This document shows, piece by piece, positions 46,114-55,658 of a stretch of DNA of 64,000 bases (the stretch's first letter is position 1; the number at the start of each line of letters is the position of its first letter). The notes beneath the pieces were generated by a model. That model searched no databases. It was not told where the DNA came from and saw only the letters and a program-made list of their open reading frames with translations. This DNA comes from Bacteroides sp. 224 (GTDB lineage Bacteria > Bacteroidota > Bacteroidia > Bacteroidales > Bacteroidaceae), in NCBI RefSeq assembly GCF_010500995.1, contig NZ_QVMK01000016.1:38425-102424 (forward strand). The letters are read 5' to 3'. The position numbers and the translations under genes were made by a program.

Positions 46114-47001
46114 ATGGCAATAAATAACAAAAAAAGTGTTTTAAAACAAAGGTTGAAACATCTAATGCAATGGCTATTATTTCTAACTATAGCCATTGCA
46201 TTAGCCATATCTCTACGCCTCTTCCTCTTTGCCAAATTTTCCATCCCCACCCCCTCCATGGAGCCTGCCATCAAGGCAGGCGACCAAGTAATAGTCAGCA
46301 AGTTAACCCCCGGTGCTCGCATCATAACAAACTTTTTCTCTATGAAAAACAGCGAGGAAGCTCAACTAAAACGAACCCCCGGTTTTGCTATAAAGCGCAA
46401 TGATGTGTTGATCTTCAATTTCCCTTATTCTGAATGGCATCGTATAACCATAGATATGAATTTATTCTATGCCAAACGCTGTGTAGCTATTCCGGGAGAT
46501 ACCTTTTACATTGAAAATGGCATTTATAAAGTAAAACATTCAATAGATACACTTGGTTGTTATGAAAATCAGCAACATTTGTCGGGTAGAAAAGAATCGG
46601 ACTTTGACCCTGCCGTTTACCATTGCTTTCCTCACGATGAGCATTATTCTTGGAATATAAAGAATTTCGGTCCTTTATATATTCCCCAAAAGGAGGATGA
46701 TTTATCCATAGATACGCGGAATATTGTACTTTATAAAAACCTGATTGAATATGAAACGCGCAAAGCAATCAGTACTAAAGATGAGCAAGTATTTATGGCC
46801 GATAGCTTAATAACCACCTATAAATTCACTAAGAACTATTATTTCATGGCTGGCGATTATGTGTTCGATTCTAAAGATTCTCGCTATTGGGGGTTGTTGC
46901 CCGAAGACCATATTGTAGGGAAAGTGGCTTTTGTGTGGAATACCAAGAATAAAGAAACTGGGAAAGTGAGTTGGGATAGGTTTCTTAAAAGAGTGAATTA
47001 G
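46114..47001 (+). CDS. signal peptidase I, accessory paralog
   Basis: From the ATG at 46114 the protein has 295 residues with one membrane segment (about 19-38). The catalytic boxes are SIPTPSMEPAIKAGDQVIV (Ser48) and LFYAKRCVAIPGDTF (Lys121), and the end is MAGDYVFDSKDSRYWGLLP. Both catalytic residues are present, unlike the paralog at 15225. It lies in the NVEALA gene set, where I infer it cleaves the NVEALA leader after EALA. An upstream in-frame TTG at 46105 is not preferred. A perfect 16-bp hairpin lies in codons 17-31. Confidence 0.88.
   Translation: MAINNKKSVLKQRLKHLMQWLLFLTIAIALAISLRLFLFAKFSIPTPSMEPAIKAGDQVIVSKLTPGARIITNFFSMKNSEEAQLKRTPGFAIKRNDVLIFNFPYSEWHRITIDMNLFYAKRCVAIPGDTFYIENGIYKVKHSIDTLGCYENQQHLSGRKESDFDPAVYHCFPHDEHYSWNIKNFGPLYIPQKEDDLSIDTRNIVLYKNLIEYETRKAISTKDEQVFMADSLITTYKFTKNYYFMAGDYVFDSKDSRYWGLLPEDHIVGKVAFVWNTKNKETGKVSWDRFLKRVN
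46162..46204. promoter_or_regulatory. perfect hairpin in the start of the accessory lepB
   Basis: CTAATGCAATGGCTAT (46162-46177) and ATAGCCATTGCATTAG (46189-46204) form a perfect 16-bp stem with an 11-base loop, 48 bases into the coding sequence. Confidence 0.75.
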
Positions 47002-47002
47002 A

Positions 47003-48847
47003 ATGAAGAAAATAACCATAAAACAGATACTAAAATATCTTTGGGAACTAATATGCCTATTAGCCTTTGGAACAGTATTTAGCACAGTCTTTATTATCCT
47101 TCCTGAATTAGCACAAAATGTAACCAGTAGTAAATACTTTTGGTTTTATGCCTCTATGGGCATACTCTCATTTTTATTATTCTTCAGATATATTCTTTTT
47201 CAATCCCCCATTCATTATCAATTCTCATGGATAGATTTAATAGTAACCTTCATAGTGGGATATAATTTATTTATCTACTGGAATAAAGGTTGCGAAATAT
47301 CTACTAAGGTCATCTTATTAATACTTTGTAGCATACTCTATTTCTATTTTCGCTTATTTCTTGCAGAACAAAGGAAGAGCCAAAGATATATCCTATTACT
47401 TTTCTTAATGTTAACCGGGTTGATAGAAGCTATTTGGGGGCTATGTCAGCTATATGGTTTCACCCCTTCCTATCATGGCTCATTTAAAGTAACAGGTTCT
47501 TTATTTAATCCGGGGCCTTATGCGGGTTATTTGGCGATGATTATTCCTATTGCTTTTCATTATATGCTAAAAGATTATAGGGTTCTGAATAAGAGATGGA
47601 ATATCCGTTTCTTTGTTTTTTACCTCCGTTGGGGAGTAGCAACTCTTACGTTTATTGCCATATTAATTATTTTACCTGCTGCTATGAGTCGGGCCTCTTG
47701 GCTGGGAGCTATAGGAGGATGTATATGGGTTGGAGTAATTTATTTACTTCGTCATTTTCGAATCAGGCAATATATTGTTATTCATAAAAAAAGAATGACT
47801 ATATTGGCAATTATATTGTTGGGTTGCTTTTGCGCAGGCGGTGCAGGTTTGTACTTCTTGAAGAAAGATTCTGCTGATGGCAGAGCATTGATGTGGAAAG
47901 TCTCTTTGCAAGCCATTCCTCATTATCCGATGGGAGTGGGGTTGGGTTATTTTCCGGGTATTTATGGCAATGAGCAAGCTACTTATTTTGCATCAGGACA
48001 AGCAACAGAGCAGGAGGAATATGTAGCCGGAAGCCCGGAATATGCTTTCAGTGAGTATCTGCAAGTTTGTTTGGAACAGGGAATTCTTGTTTTCGTTTTA
48101 TTAGTGATTATGATAGGAATCGCTTTATGTACAGGTTATAAGAAAAACTATATGGCAGAGATGGGAGCACTATGTGCTTTGTTGATTTTTGCATTCATGT
48201 CTTATCCTTTTAGTATCCTCCCTTTTGTTATTGTTTTGGCTTATTTGTTAGCGGCATGTGGTTCCCTCGCTATCAAAAAGAGAGAAGTAAACTCAGAGAA
48301 GAGGACGAATCGTGTATTAGCACTCGTTGGGTTTGCCATTACTATATTGTGTCTTTATAATCGATACCCAACTTATCAGGCTTATAAAGATTGGAGAATT
48401 TCTCAGATGCTATATAATCTTGGGCATTATCCGCAAGCTCAAAAAGCATATACGGAATTAGAACTTTATTTGGAGGATCAAGTCAATTTCCTATTTGAAT
48501 ATGGACGTATATTATCCCAAACCGAAACTTATAAAGAAAGTAACCGAATCCTGAAAAAAGGAGCCAAGCTAAGTGCCGACCCCATGTTTTACAATATTAT
48601 GGGGAAGAATTATCAGGCAATGAAAGAGTATAACGAAGCTGAAAATGCTTTGCTAAAATCCACTCATTTAGTCCCTAACCGTATGTATCCTTGGTATCTT
48701 CTAACAAAATTATATATTGAAATGGGGTTGGAAGAAAAAGCAGTTGAAACAGCAAAAGTTGTTTTGACTAAAGAGCCGAAAGTACATTCCACGGCTGTGG
48801 AAGAAATGAGAATGGAAGTGAAAGAACTGATTAAATCAAAAAAATAA
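47003..48847 (+). CDS. O-antigen ligase-like membrane protein with C-terminal TPRs (copy 2)
   Basis: The 614-residue protein has about 12 membrane segments to residue about 450, then TPR helices (LGHYPQAQKAYTELELYL, YEYGRILSQTETYKE-like, GKNYQAMKEYNEAENALL). Features shared with copies at 28187 and 61394 are VTGSLFNPGPYAGY, LPAAMSRASWLGA, KKDSADGRALMWK and MGVGLGYFPGIY. It begins 1 base after the accessory lepB stop. The Wzy/WaaL fold suggests transfer of a lipid-linked glycan, so glycosylation of an exported protein or peptide is possible, but no glycan genes are present nearby. Confidence 0.87.
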   Translation: MKKITIKQILKYLWELICLLAFGTVFSTVFIILPELAQNVTSSKYFWFYASMGILSFLLFFRYILFQSPIHYQFSWIDLIVTFIVGYNLFIYWNKGCEISTKVILLILCSILYFYFRLFLAEQRKSQRYILLLFLMLTGLIEAIWGLCQLYGFTPSYHGSFKVTGSLFNPGPYAGYLAMIIPIAFHYMLKDYRVLNKRWNIRFFVFYLRWGVATLTFIAILIILPAAMSRASWLGAIGGCIWVGVIYLLRHFRIRQYIVIHKKRMTILAIILLGCFCAGGAGLYFLKKDSADGRALMWKVSLQAIPHYPMGVGLGYFPGIYGNEQATYFASGQATEQEEYVAGSPEYAFSEYLQVCLEQGILVFVLLVIMIGIALCTGYKKNYMAEMGALCALLIFAFMSYPFSILPFVIVLAYLLAACGSLAIKKREVNSEKRTNRVLALVGFAITILCLYNRYPTYQAYKDWRISQMLYNLGHYPQAQKAYTELELYLEDQVNFLFEYGRILSQTETYKESNRILKKGAKLSADPMFYNIMGKNYQAMKEYNEAENALLKSTHLVPNRMYPWYLLTKLYIEMGLEEKAVETAKVVLTKEPKVHSTAVEEMRMEVKELIKSKK

Positions 48848-48865
48848 TCCTATATCACCAAAAAT

Positions 48866-49933
48866 ATGAAAATACAACTAATCCCTGTAGCAGTCGCCCT
48901 ACTGATCCTATCCTCCTGCTCCTCCCAAAAAGCAGAAGAGAAGGCAGAAGAGAGTGATAAAAAGACTACCGAAGTAGTCAATGAAAAACCGGTAGAAGTA
49001 AAAGCTAAACTTTTAACCTCTTCCGATTTCGCTTACGAGTTGATCTGCAACGGCACCATCGTCGCCATGCAAAAAGCCGATCTCCGCTTTCAATCTCAGG
49101 ATATCATCCGGAAGATTTATGTAAAGAACGGGCAGCGAGTGCGCAAAGGCGAGAAGCTTGCCGAACTCGATAAGTTTAAACTGGAGATAGCCTTTCTGCA
49201 AGCCAAAGAATCTTTGGAGCGTGCCCGCTTAGATTTGCAGGATGTACTAATAGGGCAAGGATATGCCCTTAGCGACACTGCCAAAGTTTCTCATGAAGTG
49301 ATGAAAATTGCCAAGATCAGGAGTAACTATGAGCAAAGCGAAAATAACTACAAGGTAGCCGAATACAACTTAAAAGCTGCTACTCTATATGCCCCTTTTG
49401 ATGGGGTAGTAGCCAACCTGACAGCCAAAGAATATAATCAACCGGGAGGCGATGCCTTTTGCACACTGATTAATAACTATACGCCCGAAGTTGTATTCAA
49501 CATTCTCGAAAACGAACTTCCCTTTACCAAGATCCACGATAAAGTCATTGTTTCTCCTTTCTCACAACCCGGTCATAAGGTAGAAGGGCGAATCTCCGAA
49601 ATCAATCCGCTGATTGATAAAAACGGTATGGTAAAAGTAAAAGCTGTACTTACCAATAAAGACAATACTTTCTACGAAGGTATGAACGTAAAAATACATG
49701 TGCAACGTTTATTGGGCGAACAACTGGTGATTCCTAAATCAGCGCTGGTGTTGCGTACCAACCGCAAAGTGGTGTTTACACTTAAAAACGGACAGGCCAA
49801 TTGGGTATATGTAGCCACCGAACAGGAGAACTCAGATAGCTATGTGGTGACAGAAGGTCTGCAAGCAGGCGATAGCATTATTTATGAAGGGAATATTAAC
49901 CTGGCTCACGAAACAAAAGTACAAGTACAATGA
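48866..49933 (+). CDS. RND efflux periplasmic adaptor (membrane fusion lipoprotein)
   Basis: The 355-residue product has lipobox LSSC (Cys18) and the adaptor layout: barrel-sandwich half KADLRFQSQDIIRKIYVKNGQRVRKG, helical hairpin (about 100-165), second half LKAATLYAPFDGVVANL, then beta-barrel and membrane-proximal parts. It would link the RND permeases to the TolC gene product downstream. Its stop overlaps the permease start (ATGA). It follows the ligase/TPR gene by 18 bases, tying the exporter to the NVEALA set. Confidence 0.92.
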   Translation: MKIQLIPVAVALLILSSCSSQKAEEKAEESDKKTTEVVNEKPVEVKAKLLTSSDFAYELICNGTIVAMQKADLRFQSQDIIRKIYVKNGQRVRKGEKLAELDKFKLEIAFLQAKESLERARLDLQDVLIGQGYALSDTAKVSHEVMKIAKIRSNYEQSENNYKVAEYNLKAATLYAPFDGVVANLTAKEYNQPGGDAFCTLINNYTPEVVFNILENELPFTKIHDKVIVSPFSQPGHKVEGRISEINPLIDKNGMVKVKAVLTNKDNTFYEGMNVKIHVQRLLGEQLVIPKSALVLRTNRKVVFTLKNGQANWVYVATEQENSDSYVVTEGLQAGDSIIYEGNINLAHETKVQVQ

Positions 49934-52900
49934 TCAGGTACATCGTAAATCATCCGATATCCGTTATCATGGTTTTTGTGGCCCTTTTTATTCTGGGCAT
50001 CATTACCTATATCAATATCCCGGTATCGCTTCTGCCTGATATTGCTATTCCGGAAATGACCGTGCAAGTATCTGCAAGCAATACCTCTGCGCGGCAATTG
50101 GAAAACACAGTGGTTCGTCCGTTGAGGCAACAACTGATGCAGGTAGGTAAACTTCGCAATATATACAGCGAAACCCGCGACGGAAATGGCGTTATCCATT
50201 TAAGCTTTGAATATGGTACCGATACAGACCTGGCTTTTATAGAAGTCAATGAAAAAATAGACGGTGCCATGAATTACCTGCCCAAAGAGTCGGAGCGTCC
50301 GCGAGTAATTAAAGCAAGTGCTACCGATATACCCGTATTTAACCTGGCACTGACTCTTCAAGCCGACAGTTGTTTTGAAGAAACAGATATGCCTAAGTTT
50401 ATGGAGTTGAGTGATTTTGCCGAATCGGTGATACGAAGGCGATTCGAGCAATTACCACAAGTAGCTATGATCGACATCTCCGGCTTGGTAAAGAAACAAA
50501 TACTTATATCGCCCAACGAAGAGATGATGGAAGTCAGTGGCATTACCTTATCCGATATAGAAGGAGCCCTGAATAATAACAACTCAGAACCCGGCAGTAT
50601 GACCGTTCGTGAGGGGTATTATGAATACGTCATTCGTTTCTCGTCCGTGCTCAGAACTATTGAAGATGTTCAGCATATTTATATTCGTAAACACGACCGG
50701 ATTTATCAGCTTAAAGACCTGGCAACGGTTGCAGCCGCTCCCGAGAAAGAAAAAGGGATGGTTATTTACAATGGCAAGCGCGCCATTCTACTTTCGGTGA
50801 TAAAACAGTCGGAAGAGAATATGAGCGACATGCAGAAAACCATGAATAAAGAGGTGGAACGCTTCCGGGAAGAGTTTCCGGAGATTGAAATGAATATGAC
50901 CCAGAACCAAACAGAACTCTTGGATTATACCATTTCTAACCTGCAACAAAACCTCTTATTGGCTTTTCTTTTTGTATTCTTTGTCTCTGTTTTCTTTTTG
51001 AAAGACAGTCGTTTATCGGTAATCATCGGTCTGGCGCTTTTTGTATCCCTCATCATTAGTTTACTTTTCTTTTACCTGTTCCGCATTTCACTGAATGTGG
51101 TTTCTCTGACAGGGCTGATATTAGCCTCCGGTAATATGATCGATAACTCGATTGTGGCTGCCGACAATATTTCACAGTACAGGCAGCGTGGTTTTTCTAT
51201 TCCTGATGCTTGTGTGGTTGGTACCAAAGAAATCAGTCTTCCGATGTTAAGTTCTGCCTTGACAAATATCTCGGTCTTTATCCCCCTTATTTTTATGAGT
51301 GGTATTGCCGGGTCGCTCTTTTCCGATCAGGCTTTTTCGGTAACTATTGGGTTGATGATTTCTTATTTAACGGGGATTATGCTTATCCCTGTATTGTATA
51401 AACTGATCTATCGCACCAATCACAAAGCAATAACCGGCGAAGTTGAGGCAGAAACTCTGCAAGACCATGAGAGTCAGGCGTTTGCTTTTAGGATGTATGA
51501 TGCAGGGATTCAGTGGGTGTTTTCTCATAAGGTACTTACCGGCATTCTGATTCTGGGTACCCTTCCGTTATGTGTATTACTTTTTATAGTGATTCCCAAA
51601 GAAAAGATGCCCGATATTAAACAGAATGAATTGTTGATAAATATCGACTGGAATGAGAATATTCACCTACAAGAGAATTATCAACGTTGTTTATCCTTTG
51701 GAGAGGTCTTGACCCAATTGGCAGAAGAAACCTCTACTTTGGTAGGAGAGCAGCAATTTGCTTTGAACCGGGATAAGGAACAAACCTCCGGCGAATCTCA
51801 GTTCTATGTGAGAACACAGAACGCAGCAGACATTTTACCTTTGAAAGATCGCGTATTAAGTTACTTCAAAGAAAACTACCCACTTGCTCTGGTGAGTTTC
51901 TCGCCAACCGGAACCATCTTCGAGAAGATCTTTTCCACAGGAGAAGCAGACCTTGTTGTTGAATACTATGCCACCAACAAAGCAACCCAGATAGAACCTG
52001 CTACAATCCGGCAGATGGAACACAATATGGAGACGTTAACCGGAGAGTCATTTGTAGGAAATGCCTTTCAGCGTCAATTAGATTTGCACATCAACCGAGA
52101 GAAGCTACTTCTTTACAATGTGTCTTATGATTGGGTATATAGAGCATTGCGAACTGCATTCAAGGAAAATCGCTTTGCGACACTTCGCTCTCAGCAACAG
52201 TACTTACCGGTAGTGTTGGGAGGTGAAGAAAAGGAGGTTCACGACATTCTTCATGAAACATTGATCGAGGTTTCTTCCAATCCGGATGGCACACGCAATA
52301 AAGTACCTTTATCCTCCTTTGTATCTGTCACTCAGTCCGAAGACCTGAAAAAGATTGTAGCCGGAAAGTCGGGCGAATACATTCCATTCTACTATAATGA
52401 TACACAGAAGCCGGAGCAGATTATGGAGAAAGTAGAGGAAGAAGTACTCAAAGATAGAGATTGGGAAGTAGAATTCTCCGGAACCTTCTTCTCCAATCGA
52501 AAAATGATTAATGAAATGATCGTTATCATGTTCGTATCTATACTACTGATGTTTTTTATCCTATCTGCCCAGTTTGGGAACTTTAAGCAGCCCTTTATTA
52601 TTCTCTTTGAGATACCTATTGATATAACATTTGCCCTTGCTCTGTTATTAATCACTGGCCATTCGCTCAATTTAATGTCGGCTATTGGTCTAATTGTAAC
52701 CACGGGGATTATTATTAACGACTCTATTTTGAAGGTCGATGTCATGAATCAGCTTCGTAAAGAAGGCTTCCGGTTAATGGATGCCATTCATGAAGCAGGA
52801 CGAAGACGTTTGAAGGCGATTCTGATGACCAGTTTCACCTCCATTGTCTGCATGGTTCCATTACTGTTTACCAATGATTTGGGATCGCAATTGGAAAAGC

Positions 52901-53010
52901 CGTTGGCTATTGCCACCATTGGAGGGATGTTGATAGGAACTCCGGTGAGTTTGTTTGTGGTGCCGTTGATTTATTGGTTGATTTATAGGAAAGAAGAAAA
53001 ATACACTTGA
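49930..53010 (+). CDS. RND efflux permease, first of two
   Basis: The 1026-residue protein has the RND topology: membrane segment 1 (about 10-30), porter loop, a block of membrane segments (about 335-535), second loop, and the last block (about 855-1015). Typical stretches are SLLPDIAIPEMTVQV and LTGLILASGNMIDNSIVAADN. The pair corresponding to AcrB Asp407-Asp408 is Asp-Asn, and the AcrB Lys940 position is not Lys (TTGIIINDSILKVD). Proton coupling may therefore differ or need the second permease. Substrate unknown; the neighbourhood suggests a peptide. Confidence 0.92.
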   Translation: MIRYIVNHPISVIMVFVALFILGIITYINIPVSLLPDIAIPEMTVQVSASNTSARQLENTVVRPLRQQLMQVGKLRNIYSETRDGNGVIHLSFEYGTDTDLAFIEVNEKIDGAMNYLPKESERPRVIKASATDIPVFNLALTLQADSCFEETDMPKFMELSDFAESVIRRRFEQLPQVAMIDISGLVKKQILISPNEEMMEVSGITLSDIEGALNNNNSEPGSMTVREGYYEYVIRFSSVLRTIEDVQHIYIRKHDRIYQLKDLATVAAAPEKEKGMVIYNGKRAILLSVIKQSEENMSDMQKTMNKEVERFREEFPEIEMNMTQNQTELLDYTISNLQQNLLLAFLFVFFVSVFFLKDSRLSVIIGLALFVSLIISLLFFYLFRISLNVVSLTGLILASGNMIDNSIVAADNISQYRQRGFSIPDACVVGTKEISLPMLSSALTNISVFIPLIFMSGIAGSLFSDQAFSVTIGLMISYLTGIMLIPVLYKLIYRTNHKAITGEVEAETLQDHESQAFAFRMYDAGIQWVFSHKVLTGILILGTLPLCVLLFIVIPKEKMPDIKQNELLINIDWNENIHLQENYQRCLSFGEVLTQLAEETSTLVGEQQFALNRDKEQTSGESQFYVRTQNAADILPLKDRVLSYFKENYPLALVSFSPTGTIFEKIFSTGEADLVVEYYATNKATQIEPATIRQMEHNMETLTGESFVGNAFQRQLDLHINREKLLLYNVSYDWVYRALRTAFKENRFATLRSQQQYLPVVLGGEEKEVHDILHETLIEVSSNPDGTRNKVPLSSFVSVTQSEDLKKIVAGKSGEYIPFYYNDTQKPEQIMEKVEEEVLKDRDWEVEFSGTFFSNRKMINEMIVIMFVSILLMFFILSAQFGNFKQPFIILFEIPIDITFALALLLITGHSLNLMSAIGLIVTTGIIINDSILKVDVMNQLRKEGFRLMDAIHEAGRRRLKAILMTSFTSIVCMVPLLFTNDLGSQLEKPLAIATIGGMLIGTPVSLFVVPLIYWLIYRKEEKYT

Positions 53011-53012
53011 TT

Positions 53013-54059
53013 ATGTGGAAAAGTACAATCATTCTAATTACATCTATTTTCATATTAGTTTCATGTAAGCCTCAAAAAGATGAGTATAACCCTCCGGTAT
53101 TTCCGATATCAGAGAAGCTCTCTTCTCAAGCTATTTCGGAAGAGCTAATAATCGGCACTCCCTATGACATGTTTGTTCATGGAGATTACATCTTTATTTT
53201 AGCTTTTACAGAAGAACATTGGCTACAGGCTTACGATAAACATACAGGCGATTTTGTAGGTAAGTTTGCAAGGAAAGGACAAGGACCCAATGAATTGATA
53301 ATGGGTACTAATCTTACCTTTAATAGTGAAACTCATATTTTGTCTATTTATGATTCGCAATTAAAGAAAGTATTCTATTATCGGATAGGTAATGAACCTT
53401 CTGATTTGGTTTCTTTTATAAGAACCGAGAATCTTTATGAATTAGGCGGAGAAAGGGTAGTAAGAAATGCATGGCCTCTTTATACAAGCGGAAATTATTT
53501 AATTGATGGACAGCTGGGAGAAGGGGAAGGAGTAAAATCTAAATTGAAAAGATTCCAAATGCTATCTCAAAACGGGATTGTATCAGAATATAATCAATTT
53601 CCAATTAGTGCTGAAGATAAATATCTCCCTCATTTACAAACTTGTATCTCTGTCTCCCCCAATCAGGAAAAAATGGCGGTTGGAATTCTTAATGGAGCGA
53701 TTTTAGAAATGTTTGATTTAAAAGAAAATATAAGTTTGACTAAAGTTCGTAAGTTTTATCCTCCTTCATTTGATGAAGTAGATGGGAGAGTGAAATTTGG
53801 AGAAGACATGGTGTTTGGATTTGCTTTTCTCTGTAGCACAGATACTTATATCTATACCATTCTAATTGGAGATAAAGATTCAAATAAGCTTAATAATATT
53901 TCTGTCTTTGATTGGGAAGGTAATGAGGTTTGTAGATATGAAACAGATTGTCCGTTGCTTCGACTTTATTCTCCAGTGGATGAACCAGATAAACTATATG
54001 GAATAGCTGTGTCTGATAATCAAGAGTTTTATTTGGTTTCGTTTGATCTAAAGCTTTGA
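53013..54059 (+). CDS. BF3164-like 6-bladed beta-propeller lipoprotein
   Basis: From the ATG at 53013 the product has 348 residues with lipobox LVSC (Cys18). The beta pattern includes LQAYDKHTGDFVGKFARKGQ, GPNELIMGTNL and ILSIYDSQLKKVFYY, as in BF3164-like TolB-type propellers. Compared with the propeller at 44808 it keeps the KGQGPNEL/KGQGPLEL motif. It is placed between the permease and tolC genes, 2 bases after the permease stop, so it is likely an accessory part of the exporter or its sensor. A weak hairpin follows the stop. Confidence 0.82.
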   Translation: MWKSTIILITSIFILVSCKPQKDEYNPPVFPISEKLSSQAISEELIIGTPYDMFVHGDYIFILAFTEEHWLQAYDKHTGDFVGKFARKGQGPNELIMGTNLTFNSETHILSIYDSQLKKVFYYRIGNEPSDLVSFIRTENLYELGGERVVRNAWPLYTSGNYLIDGQLGEGEGVKSKLKRFQMLSQNGIVSEYNQFPISAEDKYLPHLQTCISVSPNQEKMAVGILNGAILEMFDLKENISLTKVRKFYPPSFDEVDGRVKFGEDMVFGFAFLCSTDTYIYTILIGDKDSNKLNNISVFDWEGNEVCRYETDCPLLRLYSPVDEPDKLYGIAVSDNQEFYLVSFDLKL

Positions 54060-54078
54060 TAGGCTCAATAATCAGTTT

Positions 54079-54096
54079 GAGGGTTTCAAAACCCTC
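54079..54096 (+). terminator. hairpin after the second propeller gene
   Basis: GAGGGTTT (54079-54086) with AAACCCTC (54089-54096), followed by a partly T-rich tail. It may reduce rather than end transcription into tolC. Confidence 0.5.
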
Positions 54097-54164
54097 ATCT
54101 GTTTATTGAAAAATAAATAGTAACCCAATTTTCGTTAGAAATTAATTAAATGTACTGTATTTGC

Positions 54165-55658
54165 ATGAAGAACAAAATACTATTTAATGTTAGTGTAGTC
54201 AGCCTGATATTTTCGTTAAGCGCTTCTCTGCATGCGCAAACCAAAACCCTCACCCTCCTCAAAAGCATCGAAATCGCCTGCGACAGCTCCTTGCAAGCAT
54301 TTAGCTCCAAGAACCTCTACTTAGCCCGTTATTGGGAATACCGCACATTCAAGGCTGGCAGATTACCCTCTTTAACCCTGAATACCAATCCATTACAATA
54401 TAGTAGAGAGATTATCAAGGAATATGATTCTAAGGACAATATGAATTTCTATCGTAATCAGCAAGAACTATCATCTTCCGCTCAATTATCCATCAGTCAA
54501 AATGTAGATTTGACAGGGGGTACTGTTTATTTAGAGTCATCATTGGGCTTTCTGCGAACTTATGGGGCGGAGACTAAAAATCAATACACTACTGTGCCGG
54601 TGCGTTTAAGATATTCGCAGTCATTGTTTGGCTTCAATAGCTTTAAGTGGGAGAAGAGGCTGGAGCCTTTGAAGTTCGAGAAGGCAAAGCGACAGTTTTT
54701 ATATACCAAAGAAGAAATATCCGAAACAGTTATCCGGTATTTCTTTAACCTGGCCATGGCTCAAAAAGAATATGACCTGGCCTTGGAGTATGTAGCTTCT
54801 GCCGATACACTATATCGGATAGGCATGGAACGACAAAAGATAGTAGCCATCTCTCAAGCCGACTTGCTGACCCTTGAACTGGACGCTGTAAATGCAAGAA
54901 ACAGCTTGCAAAACAGCGAGATGAGCCTGAAAAGAGCCATGTTCAGCCTGGCATCTTATTTGAATATGGACGAGGATACGCATATTACACTTCAACTGCC
55001 CGAACGCCCCGGCACCCTAACCATAACAGCAGATGAGGCTTTGAGGTATGCACAGGAGAACAATCCGGACTACCTGAGTTATAAACAAGAATTACTCACC
55101 GCGGAAAGAGAGGTGGAGTACACCCGTAAGAATTCTAATTTCAGTGCCAGTCTGTCGGCAAGTGTCGGGTTTAATCAGTTTGGAAATACGCTTTCTCGTG
55201 CCTATCAGGATTTCTCTCAACAGAATGTATTCGGCTTGTCGCTTTCTATTCCGTTGGTAGACTGGGGCATTCGAAAAGGAAAAGCCAACATGGCCCGGAA
55301 TAATTTGAATGTAACTAAACTTTCTATCCAGCAGCAGTATGTGAAACTGGAACAGGATATTACCATGACTGTAGGCGACTTTAATACCCAGCAAAACCTG
55401 ATAGCCAGTGCCGAAAGAGCCATGAAACTGGCAGATCAGGCTTACAATGTAACCAAACAGCGGTTTATCATTGGGAAAGCTGACTTGAATAGTCTGACGC
55501 TGTCTCAAAACAGACAAAATACAGCTCAAAAGAATTACATATATGCTTTATCTAATTACTGGCAGAACTACTATAAGCTCAGGAAGTTGACCCTGTTCGA
55601 TTTCGAGAAGAATAAAACCCTCTCTTTTATGTTTGATGCCCTAATGAATATCCGTTGA
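54165..55658 (+). CDS. TolC-family outer membrane channel
   Basis: From the ATG at 54165 the product has 497 residues with a signal peptide ending in SASLHAQ. It shows the two-fold TolC pattern of long coiled helices and short strands: SAQLSISQNVDLTGGTVYL, TVPVRLRYSQSLFGFNSF, then VFGLSLSIPLVDWGIRKGKA and ADLNSLTLSQNRQNTAQKNY. It should form the outer membrane exit duct for the adaptor and RND permeases. Its stop overlaps the start of the second permease (TGATG). Longer in-frame codons upstream of 54165 precede the signal and are unlikely. Confidence 0.9.
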   Translation: MKNKILFNVSVVSLIFSLSASLHAQTKTLTLLKSIEIACDSSLQAFSSKNLYLARYWEYRTFKAGRLPSLTLNTNPLQYSREIIKEYDSKDNMNFYRNQQELSSSAQLSISQNVDLTGGTVYLESSLGFLRTYGAETKNQYTTVPVRLRYSQSLFGFNSFKWEKRLEPLKFEKAKRQFLYTKEEISETVIRYFFNLAMAQKEYDLALEYVASADTLYRIGMERQKIVAISQADLLTLELDAVNARNSLQNSEMSLKRAMFSLASYLNMDEDTHITLQLPERPGTLTITADEALRYAQENNPDYLSYKQELLTAEREVEYTRKNSNFSASLSASVGFNQFGNTLSRAYQDFSQQNVFGLSLSIPLVDWGIRKGKANMARNNLNVTKLSIQQQYVKLEQDITMTVGDFNTQQNLIASAERAMKLADQAYNVTKQRFIIGKADLNSLTLSQNRQNTAQKNYIYALSNYWQNYYKLRKLTLFDFEKNKTLSFMFDALMNIR

